NCBI GenBank assembly: GCA_002408725.1
Contig: DHTR01000003.1
Location: 1-18,631, forward strand
DNA: 18,631 nt
Reading direction: 5' to 3'
Source of the DNA: Pelotomaculum sp. UBA5255
Lineage (GTDB): Bacteria; Bacillota; Desulfotomaculia; Desulfotomaculales; Pelotomaculaceae
Shown here: one piece after another, positions 7,309 to 15,145 of the stretch
Position numbering within the stretch: position 1 is the first letter of the stretch
Layout: every line of letters begins with the position of its first letter
Program-made: the position numbers and the translations under genes
The notes under the pieces: model-generated
Seen by the model: only the letters and a program-made list of their open reading frames with translations
What the model was told of the DNA's origin: nothing
Databases searched by the model: none

Positions 7309-9279
7309 ATGGAACGCAATGTCCAGATAACCGATACCACTTTACGGGACGCCCACCAGAGTCTCTGGGCAACTAGAATGCGCACGGCGGACATGCTGCC
7401 GATTGCCGAGAAACTAGACCAAATTGGATTCCACTCTCTGGAAGTTTGGGGAGGGGTGACCTTTGACGTCTGCATGCGCTATTTAAATGAGGACCCCTGG
7501 GAAAGGCTCCGCCTGCTCAAAAAACAGATCAAGAAAACCCCGCTCCAGATGCTGCTGAGAGGCCAATCTCTCGTGGGCTACAAGCACTATCCGGACGATG
7601 TGGTGGAAGCATTCATTAGCAAGGCTGTTGAAAAAGGCATTAACATCATCAGGGTCTTTGATGCGCTGAACGATATCCGAAACCTGGAAACTGCCATCCG
7701 CGCTTCTAAAAAGGCGGGGGCACACGCCCAGGCAGCGATGATTTATACCGTAAGCCCTGTCCACACCAACCAGCACTACCTGGACATGGGGCTGCAGCTT
7801 GCTGAAATGGGAGCTGACTCCATTTGCATCAAGGATATGGCGGGACTGCTGGCTCCCTTCCGGGCCTATGAACTGGTAAAACTTCTTAAGGAAAAGCTGG
7901 GTATACCGGTCCAACTGCACTGCCACTACATTGGAGGGCTGGCTGTTGGCACGTACCTGAAGGCAGTTGAAGCAGGGGTAGACGTCATTGATACCGCCAC
8001 TGTGCCCCTGGCCTTTGGCGCCTCGCTGCCGCCGGTCGAAACCGTGGTTCGGGCCCTGCAGGGCTCTTTATACGATACAGGACTGAACATTCATAACCTT
8101 TTTGAAGTGGCTGAATTTTTTGAGGAGATGCGAAAAAACAGCGGTTTCGAGCGGGGTGTAACCCGAATCAACGACATGCGCGTTTTCGACCACCAGGTCC
8201 CCGGTGGGATGATCTCCAACCTCGTTACTCAACTGGAGGAGCAAAAGGCGCTGTACCGTATGGGTGAGGTCCTGACAGAGATCCCCAGGGTGCGTGAGGA
8301 CCTTGGATATCCGCCCCTGGTGACTCCTACTAGTCAGATAGTGGGAACTCAGGCCGTATTGAACGTGCTGACAGGAGAAAGGTATAAGCTGGTTCCGGGT
8401 GAGGTCCGGGACTATCTTCAGGGTCGCTACGGCAGGCCTCCCGCCCCGGTTAACCAGGAAATTGCCCGCAAAGTTCTGGGTGACCGCGAGCCGATTACCT
8501 GCAGGCCGGCTGACTTGCTGGAGCCAAAACTGGACAAAATAAGGAAAGAGATGAAGGAACTGGCATCCGGAGAAGAGGACGTTCTCTCTTACGCTTTGTT
8601 TCCCCAGGTAGGTAAGCGTTTCCTTGAAGAGAGAAACAGGGGGGGCCGCAAGGAACCCAATGCCAGAGCTGAAAAGGCTAATCAAAACCAAATAAATTCT
8701 ACTCAAAAGGGGTCAGTAGCCCAGGTCAAGGATAAAACCATTAAGCCGGTCCCGGCGCTGGAACCAGCTCTTCTTGGACCAGACGGGAAAGGGACCGCGA
8801 AGGAGGACAGAAAGATGAACCTTGGTGATGTCAAGGATTTAATAAGACTGGTCAATGAAACCGGTATAACTGAGGTCAAACTGGAAAGTGACGGAGTTAA
8901 ACTTGCTATAAAAAAGGGCCGGAGTCTTGAGGCTGAGGTAGGCTCAACCGGTCCTTCGACGCCGGCCCCGGCAGTCAACCCGGAGCTAAAAGAAGCGGGC
9001 TCCACCCTGCCGGACCGGACTGCGACTAAAGACCAGACCGGCTTGATCCCGGTAGTTTCTCCGATGGTTGGTACCTTTTATCGTGCCCCATCCCCGGAAG
9101 CTGACCCCTATGTCAAGATAGGAGAACAGGTCAAGAAGGGGCAAACCCTCTGTATCATTGAAGCAATGAAATTAATGAACAAGATTGATGCCGAGCTTGA
9201 GGGTGAAATCGTGGAGATAACAGTTGAAAACGGTTCTCCGGTTGAATACGGACAAACCCTGTTTTTGGTTAAAGAATAA
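7309..9279 (+). CDS. pycB: Carboxyltransferase (pyruvate carboxylase B/OadA type) fused to biotin carrier AccB
   Basis: A 656-aa fusion. Residues 1 to about 440 are a PYC/OADA carboxyltransferase. It has DTTLRDAHQS with Asp14, a candidate carboxylated Lys175 in CIKDMAG, and metal ligands His204 and His206 in LHCHY. The domain ends around LFPQVGKRFLEER. A charged, low-complexity linker follows. Residues 503-656 are a whole AccB protein: the N-terminal MNLGDVKDLIRLV helix, a Pro/Thr-rich spacer and a biotinyl domain. That domain has the AccB 'thumb' (GTFYRAPSPEADPY) and EAMKLM with biotin-accepting Lys621. ATG 7309 follows GGGGGAAG at 7293-7300; a TTG at 7291 is less likely. With AccC it could carboxylate pyruvate; oxaloacetate decarboxylation or transcarboxylation cannot be excluded. 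Free accB occupies this position before accC in Bacillus. Confidence 0.9.
   Translation: MERNVQITDTTLRDAHQSLWATRMRTADMLPIAEKLDQIGFHSLEVWGGVTFDVCMRYLNEDPWERLRLLKKQIKKTPLQMLLRGQSLVGYKHYPDDVVEAFISKAVEKGINIIRVFDALNDIRNLETAIRASKKAGAHAQAAMIYTVSPVHTNQHYLDMGLQLAEMGADSICIKDMAGLLAPFRAYELVKLLKEKLGIPVQLHCHYIGGLAVGTYLKAVEAGVDVIDTATVPLAFGASLPPVETVVRALQGSLYDTGLNIHNLFEVAEFFEEMRKNSGFERGVTRINDMRVFDHQVPGGMISNLVTQLEEQKALYRMGEVLTEIPRVREDLGYPPLVTPTSQIVGTQAVLNVLTGERYKLVPGEVRDYLQGRYGRPPAPVNQEIARKVLGDREPITCRPADLLEPKLDKIRKEMKELASGEEDVLSYALFPQVGKRFLEERNRGGRKEPNARAEKANQNQINSTQKGSVAQVKDKTIKPVPALEPALLGPDGKGTAKEDRKMNLGDVKDLIRLVNETGITEVKLESDGVKLAIKKGRSLEAEVGSTGPSTPAPAVNPELKEAGSTLPDRTATKDQTGLIPVVSPMVGTFYRAPSPEADPYVKIGEQVKKGQTLCIIEAMKLMNKIDAELEGEIVEITVENGSPVEYGQTLFLVKE
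8800..8817 (+). promoter_or_regulatory. accB: Internal ribosome-binding site and ATG at the AccB junction
   Basis: AAGGAGG at 8800-8806 lies 8 nt before an in-frame ATG at 8815. It is one of the best Shine-Dalgarno matches in the window, yet it is inside an open reading frame. Translation from here would give a 154-aa free AccB ending at 9279, a normal AccB length with its natural MNLGDVKDL start. I infer that it is either a working second start or a relic of two genes that fused. Confidence 0.6.
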
Positions 9280-9328
9280 CTGGTTTTAGCAGATAACAAT
9301 TTGTTTTTAATTGGAAAGGAAAACAAAG

Positions 9329-10681
9329 ATGTTTAAAAAGATTCTGATTGCCAACCGGGGAGAAATAGCCGTCCGGATTATCAGAGCCTGCCATGAAATG
9401 AATATTTCTACAGTTGCGGTTTATTCCGAGGCGGATCATGATAGTCTTCATGTATTGTGGGCAGATGAATCGTATTGTATCGGGCCGGCGCCTTCTGCCA
9501 AAAGCTATTTAAATTATATGAACATCATCAGCGCGGCGCTTATTTCCGGAGCGGACGCCATTCATCCCGGCTACGGTTTCCTTTCGGAAAACGCGGGCTT
9601 TGCGGACGCGTGCTCGACCTGCGGGATCACCTTTATCGGCCCGCCTGTCAAGGCCATCCAGCAAATGGGGGCCAAGGCCACAGCCAGAGAGACCATGATC
9701 AAAGCCGGGGTACCGGTTGTGCCCGGTTCGGAGGGTATGCTCAGGACCCCGGGACAAGCTTTCAAGCTGGCCGGAGAGATTGGCTACCCGGTAATCATTA
9801 AGGCCAGCGCCGGGGGCGGCGGCCGCGGCATGAGGATCGTCCAGAGCAGCGAGGAATTGGAAGACGCCATTTATACAGCAAAAACGGAGGCCAAGGCCGC
9901 TTTTGGTAACGATGATGTTTATCTGGAAAAATATGTGGAGGAACCCAGGCATATTGAATTTCAGGTATTGGGAGATATCCATGGAAACTTGATTCATCTG
10001 GGTGAAAGGGACTGTTCAATTCAGAGGCGCAACCAAAAAATGCTTGAAGAGGCGCCGTCCATCGCCCTCACGGGGGAGTTGCGTAAAAAGATGGGGGAGA
10101 TGGCGGTCAGGGCGGCGAAGGCCGTGGCCTACTCCAACGCTGGTACGGTTGAGTTTCTGCTGGACAAAAACCTGAATTATTACTTTATGGAAATGAACAC
10201 AAGAATCCAGGTAGAACACCCTGTTACAGAGTTCGTTAGCGGGATTGACCTGGTCAAGGAGCAAATCCGGTTAGCCGCGGGCGAAAAGCTGGACTTAACC
10301 CAGGAACAGATCAAGCTTCAAGGCCATGCCATTGAATGCAGGATCAACGCGGAAGATCCAAGCAAAAATTTCATGCCGAACGCCGGGAAAATAACAACCT
10401 ACATGCCCCCGGGCGGGCCCGGCATCCGTGTTGACAGTGCAGTGTACAGCGGGTATCTAATCCCCTCTTTTTATGATTCCATGATTGGGAAACTGGTTGC
10501 CTGGGGCAGGGACAGGGAGGAAGCCATGGCCCGGATGCAGCGCGCCCTTCAGGAATTTGCCATAAAAGGGGTCAACACAACCATTCCCTTTCACCAGCGG
10601 ATCTTGAAAAACGCGTTCTTTAGACGGGGCGAAATTTATACCAACTTTATCCAGCGTCGCATTCTTGGGGATAATGAGTAA
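9329..10681 (+). CDS. accC: Biotin carboxylase, acetyl-CoA carboxylase subunit
   Basis: Catalyses ATP- and bicarbonate-dependent carboxylation of biotin on the carrier protein. The 450-aa product has the N-terminal domain (KILIANRGEIAVRI), then an ATP-grasp domain with Lys116, Lys158 and the glycine loop AGGGGRGMRI (161-170). The EMNTRIQVEHPVTE motif holds Glu288, Asn290 and Arg292, and a C-terminal domain follows. Length and numbering are almost the same as in E. coli AccC. ATG 9329 follows GGAAAGG; a TTG at 9311 would add six residues and lacks a site. It probably serves the fused carboxyltransferase upstream and acetyl-CoA carboxylase alike. No accA or accD is in the window. Confidence 0.96.
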   Translation: MFKKILIANRGEIAVRIIRACHEMNISTVAVYSEADHDSLHVLWADESYCIGPAPSAKSYLNYMNIISAALISGADAIHPGYGFLSENAGFADACSTCGITFIGPPVKAIQQMGAKATARETMIKAGVPVVPGSEGMLRTPGQAFKLAGEIGYPVIIKASAGGGGRGMRIVQSSEELEDAIYTAKTEAKAAFGNDDVYLEKYVEEPRHIEFQVLGDIHGNLIHLGERDCSIQRRNQKMLEEAPSIALTGELRKKMGEMAVRAAKAVAYSNAGTVEFLLDKNLNYYFMEMNTRIQVEHPVTEFVSGIDLVKEQIRLAAGEKLDLTQEQIKLQGHAIECRINAEDPSKNFMPNAGKITTYMPPGGPGIRVDSAVYSGYLIPSFYDSMIGKLVAWGRDREEAMARMQRALQEFAIKGVNTTIPFHQRILKNAFFRRGEIYTNFIQRRILGDNE

Positions 10682-10704
10682 AATAGCAGAATTATGATTT
10701 ATGT

Positions 10705-10733
10705 TTGCGTTGAATTACCAGTTTTGTTATAAT
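10705..10733 (+). promoter_or_regulatory. Possible sigma-A promoter for asp23-amaP-nusB
   Basis: A perfect TATAAT at 10728-10733 has TTGCGT (10705-10710) 17 nt upstream, a weak -35 element. The overlapping TTGAAT at 10710 gives only a 12-nt spacer. The start site would be near 10740, leaving a leader of about 130 nt before asp23. Confidence 0.5.
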
Positions 10734-10789
10734 ATACGCAAATAGACGAAGTGTTTTCGTGATCTGTAAATCAAACCTCCTTCCATATG

Positions 10790-10815
10790 TAGACAATAAT
10801 TTTAGACAATATTTT
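10790..10815 (+). repeat. Two tandem 13-bp repeats in the asp23 leader
   Basis: TAGACAATAATTT (10790-10802) is followed directly by TAGACAATATTTT (10803-10815), with one mismatch. The core TAGAC also occurs at 10743 and 10838. The repeats lie downstream of the proposed promoter, in an otherwise empty leader. They may be a regulator site or part of the leader RNA; the function is unknown. Confidence 0.55.
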
Positions 10816-10872
10816 GCCATTAAGGCAATCTGCTCAGTAGACCTGTAACCTATCCAGGCGGAGGTGATAAAT

Positions 10873-11271
10873 TTGGAACCTAAAAAGATTGTCCGTGAAG
10901 AACAAACCAGCCTGGGTTCAATCAGGATTGCGGACGAAGTCGTAAAAGTAATTGCCGGGCTAGCTGCCATTGAGATTAAAGGAATGGCCGGCATGAGCGG
11001 TGGACTCGTTGGTGGTATAGCCGAAATGCTGGGGAGGAAGAACCTTTCCAAGGGGATCAAGGTCGAAGTGGGTGAAAAAGAAGCGGCTGTTGATGTCTTT
11101 GTGATTATGGAGTACGGCATCCGCATACCCGATGTGGCCGCCCAGATTCAGGAAAGCGTTAAGGGCGCCATAGAACGGATGACCGGGCTTGTGGTTGTTG
11201 AGGTCAACGTCAATGTTCAGGGAGTGGCCTTTGCATCTGAGGCCAGTGACGAGGAGCATAGAATCAGATAA
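10873..11271 (+). CDS. Asp23/Gls24 family envelope-stress protein
   Basis: A 132-aa Asp23/Gls24 (YqhY/YloU-like) protein with the family's pattern: GSIRIADEVVKVIAGLAA, a glycine-rich GMSGGLVGGIAEMLG, VDVFVIMEYG and a C-terminal VNVNVQGV strand. Such proteins are cytoplasmic but are held near the membrane by AmaP and are linked to envelope homeostasis; YqhY affects acetyl-CoA carboxylase activity in Bacillus. TTG 10873 is chosen because GGAGG at 10860-10864 lies 8 nt upstream; a GTG at 10864 overlaps that site. Its place directly after accC matches Bacillus yqhY. It is followed by an intercistronic hairpin and amaP. Confidence 0.92.
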   Translation: MEPKKIVREEQTSLGSIRIADEVVKVIAGLAAIEIKGMAGMSGGLVGGIAEMLGRKNLSKGIKVEVGEKEAAVDVFVIMEYGIRIPDVAAQIQESVKGAIERMTGLVVVEVNVNVQGVAFASEASDEEHRIR

Positions 11272-11276
11272 CGGCT

Positions 11277-11306
11277 GCTAACCCCCTTGAGAGGGGGTTG
11301 GCTTTT
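11277..11306 (+). terminator. Intercistronic terminator-like hairpin between asp23 and amaP
   Basis: GCTAACCCCCT (11277-11287) pairs with AGGGGGTTGGC (11292-11302) around a 4-nt loop, one pair being a T-G wobble. Four T residues follow. The stem is very stable but the T-run is short, so it may terminate only part of the transcripts. That would give more asp23 than amaP mRNA. Confidence 0.6.
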
Positions 11307-11321
11307 AAAGGGGGGAGCTTG

Positions 11322-11852
11322 ATGGGTCCTTTTGACAGGGCTTTGCTGGCTGTTTATTCAATTTTTTTTACTGTGCTGTTCGCACTTTTTTCAGCGGTCA
11401 TGCTGGGATGGGCGGCGCCCTTGTATTTGCTGAGGGAGTTTTTTTATCCCGGCCGCCCGGAGCTATTTTGGTCGGTCATGGTCATTGTGATTTTGATTGG
11501 GGTCCGTTTATTCTGGGTTAGCCTGTATAAGCCAAGGGGCAGGCATGTGGTGCTTGCGGAAACGTCGCTGGGACAGGTGAAAGTATCCCTTCAGGCCATC
11601 GAAAGTTTGGTTGAAAAGGTGGTATCGCAGTTTAACGGCGTTCGGGAGGTAAAGCCGCGTATTGTTGCCGTCCCCCAGGGTGTCGGGATCCAGGTCCGAG
11701 CTTCTGTTACCCCGGACGTAAAGATACCGGAGGTTTCTATGGAAATTCAAAACCGGGTTAAGGAACGTGTTCTTGAAGTCACGGGGATCACAGTCAACAC
11801 GGTTAAAGTCTCCGTTGAGAATATCTCGGTGCACAAGCCCAGGGTTGAGTAG
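11322..11852 (+). CDS. amaP: Alkaline-shock membrane anchor protein AmaP
   Basis: A 176-aa protein with two N-terminal membrane helices (about residues 7-37 and 47-67) and a cytoplasmic domain. That domain resembles Asp23 itself: VSLQAIESLVEKVV, VGIQVRASVTPDV, EIQNRVKERVLEVTGI and VNTVKVSVENI. AmaP recruits Asp23 to the membrane in Staphylococcus. ATG 11322 follows the G-run at 11310-11315; an in-frame TTG at 11298 lies inside the terminator stem and is rejected. The asp23-amaP-DUF2273 order supports the call. Confidence 0.9.
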   Translation: MGPFDRALLAVYSIFFTVLFALFSAVMLGWAAPLYLLREFFYPGRPELFWSVMVIVILIGVRLFWVSLYKPRGRHVVLAETSLGQVKVSLQAIESLVEKVVSQFNGVREVKPRIVAVPQGVGIQVRASVTPDVKIPEVSMEIQNRVKERVLEVTGITVNTVKVSVENISVHKPRVE

Positions 11853-11962
11853 TAAAGAGCCTTCGTTAGTAACAAGGAAAAAATTCCGTTACAACCGTTC
11901 TGGAAATCCCTGTGAAGTAGTACGGGCGGAAAAAGATTGATAAACCCGAAAGGGGTGTTCTG

Positions 11963-12175
11963 ATGGGAATGATCCAGGAAATCCTGGAAAGGCATTTGGG
12001 GAAAGTAGTCGGTATTTTAATGGGTCTCCTCTTTGGTTTTCTGGCCATTAGGTACGGCTTCTTAAAGGCGCTTTTCGTGGCGCTGTGCGCTGTAGCAGGT
12101 TATTATATAGGCAAGCGTCTGGATGATAGAATAGATTTCCGGGAAATATTCTCAAGGCTTTTTGGGGAACGATAA
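11963..12175 (+). CDS. DUF2273 small membrane protein
   Basis: A 70-aa protein with an amphipathic start (MGMIQEILERHLGK), one or two hydrophobic helices (about residues 14-50, rich in G, L and F) and a charged tail GKRLDDRIDFREIF. DUF2273 proteins are typically encoded beside asp23 and amaP and are thought to work with them at the membrane. The ATG follows AAAGGGG at 11950-11956. It ends 107 bp before nusB. The biochemical role is unknown. Confidence 0.88.
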   Translation: MGMIQEILERHLGKVVGILMGLLFGFLAIRYGFLKALFVALCAVAGYYIGKRLDDRIDFREIFSRLFGER

Positions 12176-12282
12176 CAAGAGGCCTTAACAATCGTGGAAG
12201 CTACAAAGGCAAAATAGGATCGTACTGAATCAAGAGGCATGCAGCCTTTTGAGCACGGGCCGGCAGCACAAGGAGGATACCG

Positions 12283-12708
12283 ATGAGCAGAAGACAGGCC
12301 AGAGAAAGGGCCCTCCAAGTCCTCTTTCAAGTGGACTTAGGCGGTGGGGAACCCCGGAAGGCCATGCAGGGCATGGATGAAAACTTCGGAGCGCTCCCTA
12401 AGAGTGAGGACTTTGCCGAAAAGATCATTTTTGGAACATTGGCTAACCTGGAATTGATTGATCAAGTGATCGCAAGCATCAGCAAAGAATGGGACATTAA
12501 GAGGATGCCCTCTGTCGACAGAAATATTATGCGCCTGGCTCTGTTTGAGATTTTATTCTGCAGCGATATACCCGGGAATGTTTCTGTGAACGAGGCGGTT
12601 GAACTGGGAAAGACTTTCGGGGGAGAAGATTCGGGTCGCTTTATCAACGGTATTCTCGGGAGGGTATTGGAGAAACCCGAACAATACGGGAAGGTACCCC
12701 TTAATTAA
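12283..12708 (+). CDS. nusB: Transcription antitermination factor NusB
   Basis: NusB forms a boxA-binding complex with NusE (ribosomal protein S10) and supports processive transcription of rRNA operons. The 141-aa all-helical protein opens MSRRQARERALQVLFQ. It carries the family signature near residues 83-115: VDRNIMRLALFEI, then VNEAVELGKTFG and FINGILGRV. AAGGAGGA lies just upstream of the ATG. The position after the accC-asp23 genes matches Bacillus. A weak hairpin follows the gene. Confidence 0.96.
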   Translation: MSRRQARERALQVLFQVDLGGGEPRKAMQGMDENFGALPKSEDFAEKIIFGTLANLELIDQVIASISKEWDIKRMPSVDRNIMRLALFEILFCSDIPGNVSVNEAVELGKTFGGEDSGRFINGILGRVLEKPEQYGKVPLN

Positions 12709-12748
12709 CTATTTCTTAAGATTAATGACAGCAGGATCAAGCGATTTT

Positions 12749-12780
12749 GAGCAGACCAACTCCTACGGTGCTGCTCTTAA
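12749..12780 (+). terminator. Weak terminator-like hairpin after nusB
   Basis: GAGCAGACC (12749-12757) can pair with GGTGCTGCTC (12767-12776), with one bulged G and a 9-nt loop. Only TTAAATTT follows, so it is a poor intrinsic terminator. The rest of the 164-bp gap before nfnA shows no convincing promoter. Confidence 0.3.
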
Positions 12781-12872
12781 ATTTGAGATTTGAATAATAA
12801 GTAGGAATTAGGCCGATTACCTCGAATATCAAAGATAGGAGACAATCAGTATAGAAAGGAACATTACCATTT

Positions 12873-13736
12873 ATGTACAGGATTCTTAAAAAAACCGTAC
12901 TGGCCCCCTCCATAAACCTCTTCAAAATTGAGGCGCCGCAGGTAGCCAAGAAAGCGGAGCCCGGACAGTTTGTTATTCTTCGCATGCATGAGAAGGGAGA
13001 AAGGATTCCTTTAACCATTGCTGATTTTGACCGTGAAAAGGGAACGGTCACATGCGTATTCCAGGAAGTGGGGAAGACAACAGAGGAATTGGGCACATTC
13101 GATGAAGGTGATTTTATCCAGGATTTTGTCGGACCTCTGGGAGTGCCTTCCCACATCGGATCCTTTGGACGTACCGTATGTGTCGGTGGCGGTGTGGGTG
13201 TGGCTCCCGTCCATCCTATTGCCCGTGCCCTGAAAGAAGCCGGTAACGAGGTTATCGGCATCATTGGGGCCAGAACCAGGGAGTTACTTTTCTGGGAAGA
13301 TAAGTTGCGGTCTGCTTGCACCGAACTGCGGGTGGTAACCGACGACGGCTCATACGTAAGAAAGGGCTTTGTCACCGACTTGTTGAAGGAAGTTATTCTT
13401 GAAAAGGGTGATATCGCCCTTTGCCTGGCCATTGGTCCTCTGCCCATGATGCGGGCCGTGTGCGAACTGACCCGGAAACACAGCATAAAAACTATTGTCA
13501 GCTTGAATACCATTATGGTCGACGGCACCGGCATGTGCGGCTGCTGCCGCGTTACGGTGGGCGGGGAAACCCGTTTTGCCTGTGTAGACGGACCGGAATT
13601 TGACGGACACCAGGTGGATTTTGCCGAGATGTCCCGCCGCTCTGTGATCTATAAACCACAGGAGTTGCTTGCCAGGGAGACGTACAATCAACGTAACACC
13701 TGCCGGTGCGCCTGTAATGGAGGTAGTGGGAAATAA
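12873..13736 (+). CDS. nfnA: NADH-dependent ferredoxin:NADP oxidoreductase, subunit alpha
   Basis: The 287-aa FAD/NAD-binding subunit of the NfnAB electron-bifurcating transhydrogenase. NfnAB couples NADPH oxidation reversibly to reduction of NAD and ferredoxin. An FAD-binding barrel contains RIPLTIAD (44-51). An NAD-binding domain contains VGGGVGVAP (104-112). Asp217, Cys222, Cys225 and Cys237 have exactly the spacing of the unusual Asp/3-Cys [2Fe-2S] ligands known in Thermotoga NfnA. This spacing and the adjacent GltA-like gene separate it from dihydroorotate dehydrogenase subunit PyrK. Three more cysteines (277, 279, 281) sit in a short C-terminal tail. The stop overlaps the nfnB ATG, and GGAGG for nfnB lies within the tail codons. 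Older annotations would call it a sulfide dehydrogenase subunit. Confidence 0.9.
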   Translation: MYRILKKTVLAPSINLFKIEAPQVAKKAEPGQFVILRMHEKGERIPLTIADFDREKGTVTCVFQEVGKTTEELGTFDEGDFIQDFVGPLGVPSHIGSFGRTVCVGGGVGVAPVHPIARALKEAGNEVIGIIGARTRELLFWEDKLRSACTELRVVTDDGSYVRKGFVTDLLKEVILEKGDIALCLAIGPLPMMRAVCELTRKHSIKTIVSLNTIMVDGTGMCGCCRVTVGGETRFACVDGPEFDGHQVDFAEMSRRSVIYKPQELLARETYNQRNTCRCACNGGSGK

Positions 13737-15145
13737 TGACAGGAAAAAGGAAATCAATTAATCCGCAAAAGAGTCCCATGCCCGTTCAGGACCCGGCTTT
13801 GCGGGTGAAAAATTTCAGTGAAGTCGCCCTCGGCTACAGCGAAGCAACCGTTGTTACTGAGGCTAATCGTTGCCTGCAGTGCAAAAACGTGCCGTGCAGG
13901 CAGGGATGCCCGGTGGATATAGACATTTCAGCCTTCATTAAACTGGCCGCGGCGGGCGATTTTGCCGGGGCTGCCAAAAAGATCAAAGAAAAGAACGCCC
14001 TGCCGGGTGTTTGCGGCCGGGTTTGTCCACAGGAAAACCAGTGTGAAAAATACTGCACACTGGGTAAAAAACACGAGCCTGTGGCCATTGGCCGGATCGA
14101 GCGATTCTGTGCCGACTGGGAAATGGCCAACGGGATCAGACCCCAGGAAGTTGCTCCCCCGACCGGTAAGAGAGTGGCCGTGGTGGGCTCCGGCCCGGCG
14201 GGACTAACCTGCGCCGCCGACCTTGCCAAGTTGGGCCATCGGGTGACTATTTTTGAGGCCCTGCATCTGGCGGGTGGTGTATTGATGTACGGGATACCTG
14301 AGTTTCGCCTTCCAAAGGCCATTGTTCAGGCGGAAATACAGAACCTTAAAAAGCTGGGCGTTGAGATCCAGGTCAACGCCGTGGTCGGTAGAATTGCAAC
14401 CGTTGACGAACTGATGGAAGAAGGGGGCTTTGACGCTGTTTTTATCGGAACCGGCGCGGGGCTTCCCCATTTCATGAAAATACCGGGAGAAAATGCCTGC
14501 GGGGTATACTCCGCTAATGAATTTCTGACCCGCACCAACTTGATGAAAGCCTATCTTTTCCCCAACTGCGACACCCCGATCCGGGTGGGGCGAAAAGTGG
14601 CCGTGCTGGGGGGCGGCAATGTGGCTATGGACGCAGCCCGCACCGCGCTCCGCCTGGGGGCGGAGGAATCCTGGATTGTTTACCGGCGCTCCAAAGTCGA
14701 GCTGCCGGCGCGGCAGGAGGAAGTAAGCCACGCGGCAGAAGAAGGTGTCCGCTTTAAATTTCTGACAAGCCCTACCCGGTTCCTTTATAACGATGACTAC
14801 TGGCTTACAGCCATGGAGTGTCTGCAATATGAACTGGGTGAGCCCGATGATTCAGGGCGCCGCAGGCCGGTTCCGATCAAGGGTTCCGAATTCATGATGG
14901 AGGTAGACACTGTGGTCGTGGCCATAGGACAGGGCCCGAACCCGCTGGTTCCAAGGACCACAAAAGGATTGGAATGCAGTAAAAGGGGCAACATCGTAGC
15001 TAATCCGGAAACGGGCGCTACTTCCAAGCCCGGGGTTTTTGCCGGCGGAGACATCGTAACCGGCGCCGCCACGGTGATCCTGGCCATGGGGGCCGGACGG
15101 ACGGCAGCAAATTCAATCCATGACTATTTAACCGGAAAACAATGA
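13736..15145 (+). CDS. nfnB: NADPH-dependent ferredoxin oxidoreductase, subunit beta (GltA-like)
   Basis: A 469-aa glutamate synthase small-chain-like flavoprotein. The N-terminal region has two cysteine sets: C46, C49, C54, C58 and C93, C97, C103, C107. These can ligate two [4Fe-4S] clusters. The FAD-binding GSGPAG lies at 151-156. A second Rossmann fold has GGGNVAMDAAR (292-302) and YRRS (316-319), which suit NADPH. A C-terminal AGGDIVTGAATV closes the FAD fold. In NfnB this FAD is the bifurcating centre. No large glutamate synthase gene is adjacent and nfnA is translationally coupled, so NfnB is much more likely than GltD. The gene ends 43 bp before xseA. Confidence 0.92.
   Translation: MTGKRKSINPQKSPMPVQDPALRVKNFSEVALGYSEATVVTEANRCLQCKNVPCRQGCPVDIDISAFIKLAAAGDFAGAAKKIKEKNALPGVCGRVCPQENQCEKYCTLGKKHEPVAIGRIERFCADWEMANGIRPQEVAPPTGKRVAVVGSGPAGLTCAADLAKLGHRVTIFEALHLAGGVLMYGIPEFRLPKAIVQAEIQNLKKLGVEIQVNAVVGRIATVDELMEEGGFDAVFIGTGAGLPHFMKIPGENACGVYSANEFLTRTNLMKAYLFPNCDTPIRVGRKVAVLGGGNVAMDAARTALRLGAEESWIVYRRSKVELPARQEEVSHAAEEGVRFKFLTSPTRFLYNDDYWLTAMECLQYELGEPDDSGRRRPVPIKGSEFMMEVDTVVVAIGQGPNPLVPRTTKGLECSKRGNIVANPETGATSKPGVFAGGDIVTGAATVILAMGAGRTAANSIHDYLTGKQ

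Noticed and set aside
8068..8706. Long minus-strand reading frame of 212 codons within pycB-accB
   Set aside because: It lies antisense to a strongly conserved protein domain, and its translation shows no recognisable motif. It is a shadow of the codon structure of the real gene.
12176..12239. Repeated CAAGAGGC (12176 and 12231) before nusB
   Set aside because: An eight-base direct repeat in a 107-bp gap without other structure; not enough to claim a site.
12737..13534. Minus-strand reading frame of 265 codons over nfnA
   Set aside because: It is antisense to clearly identified nfnA motifs, has Ser/Thr/Pro-biased composition typical of a shadow frame, and no supporting start site.
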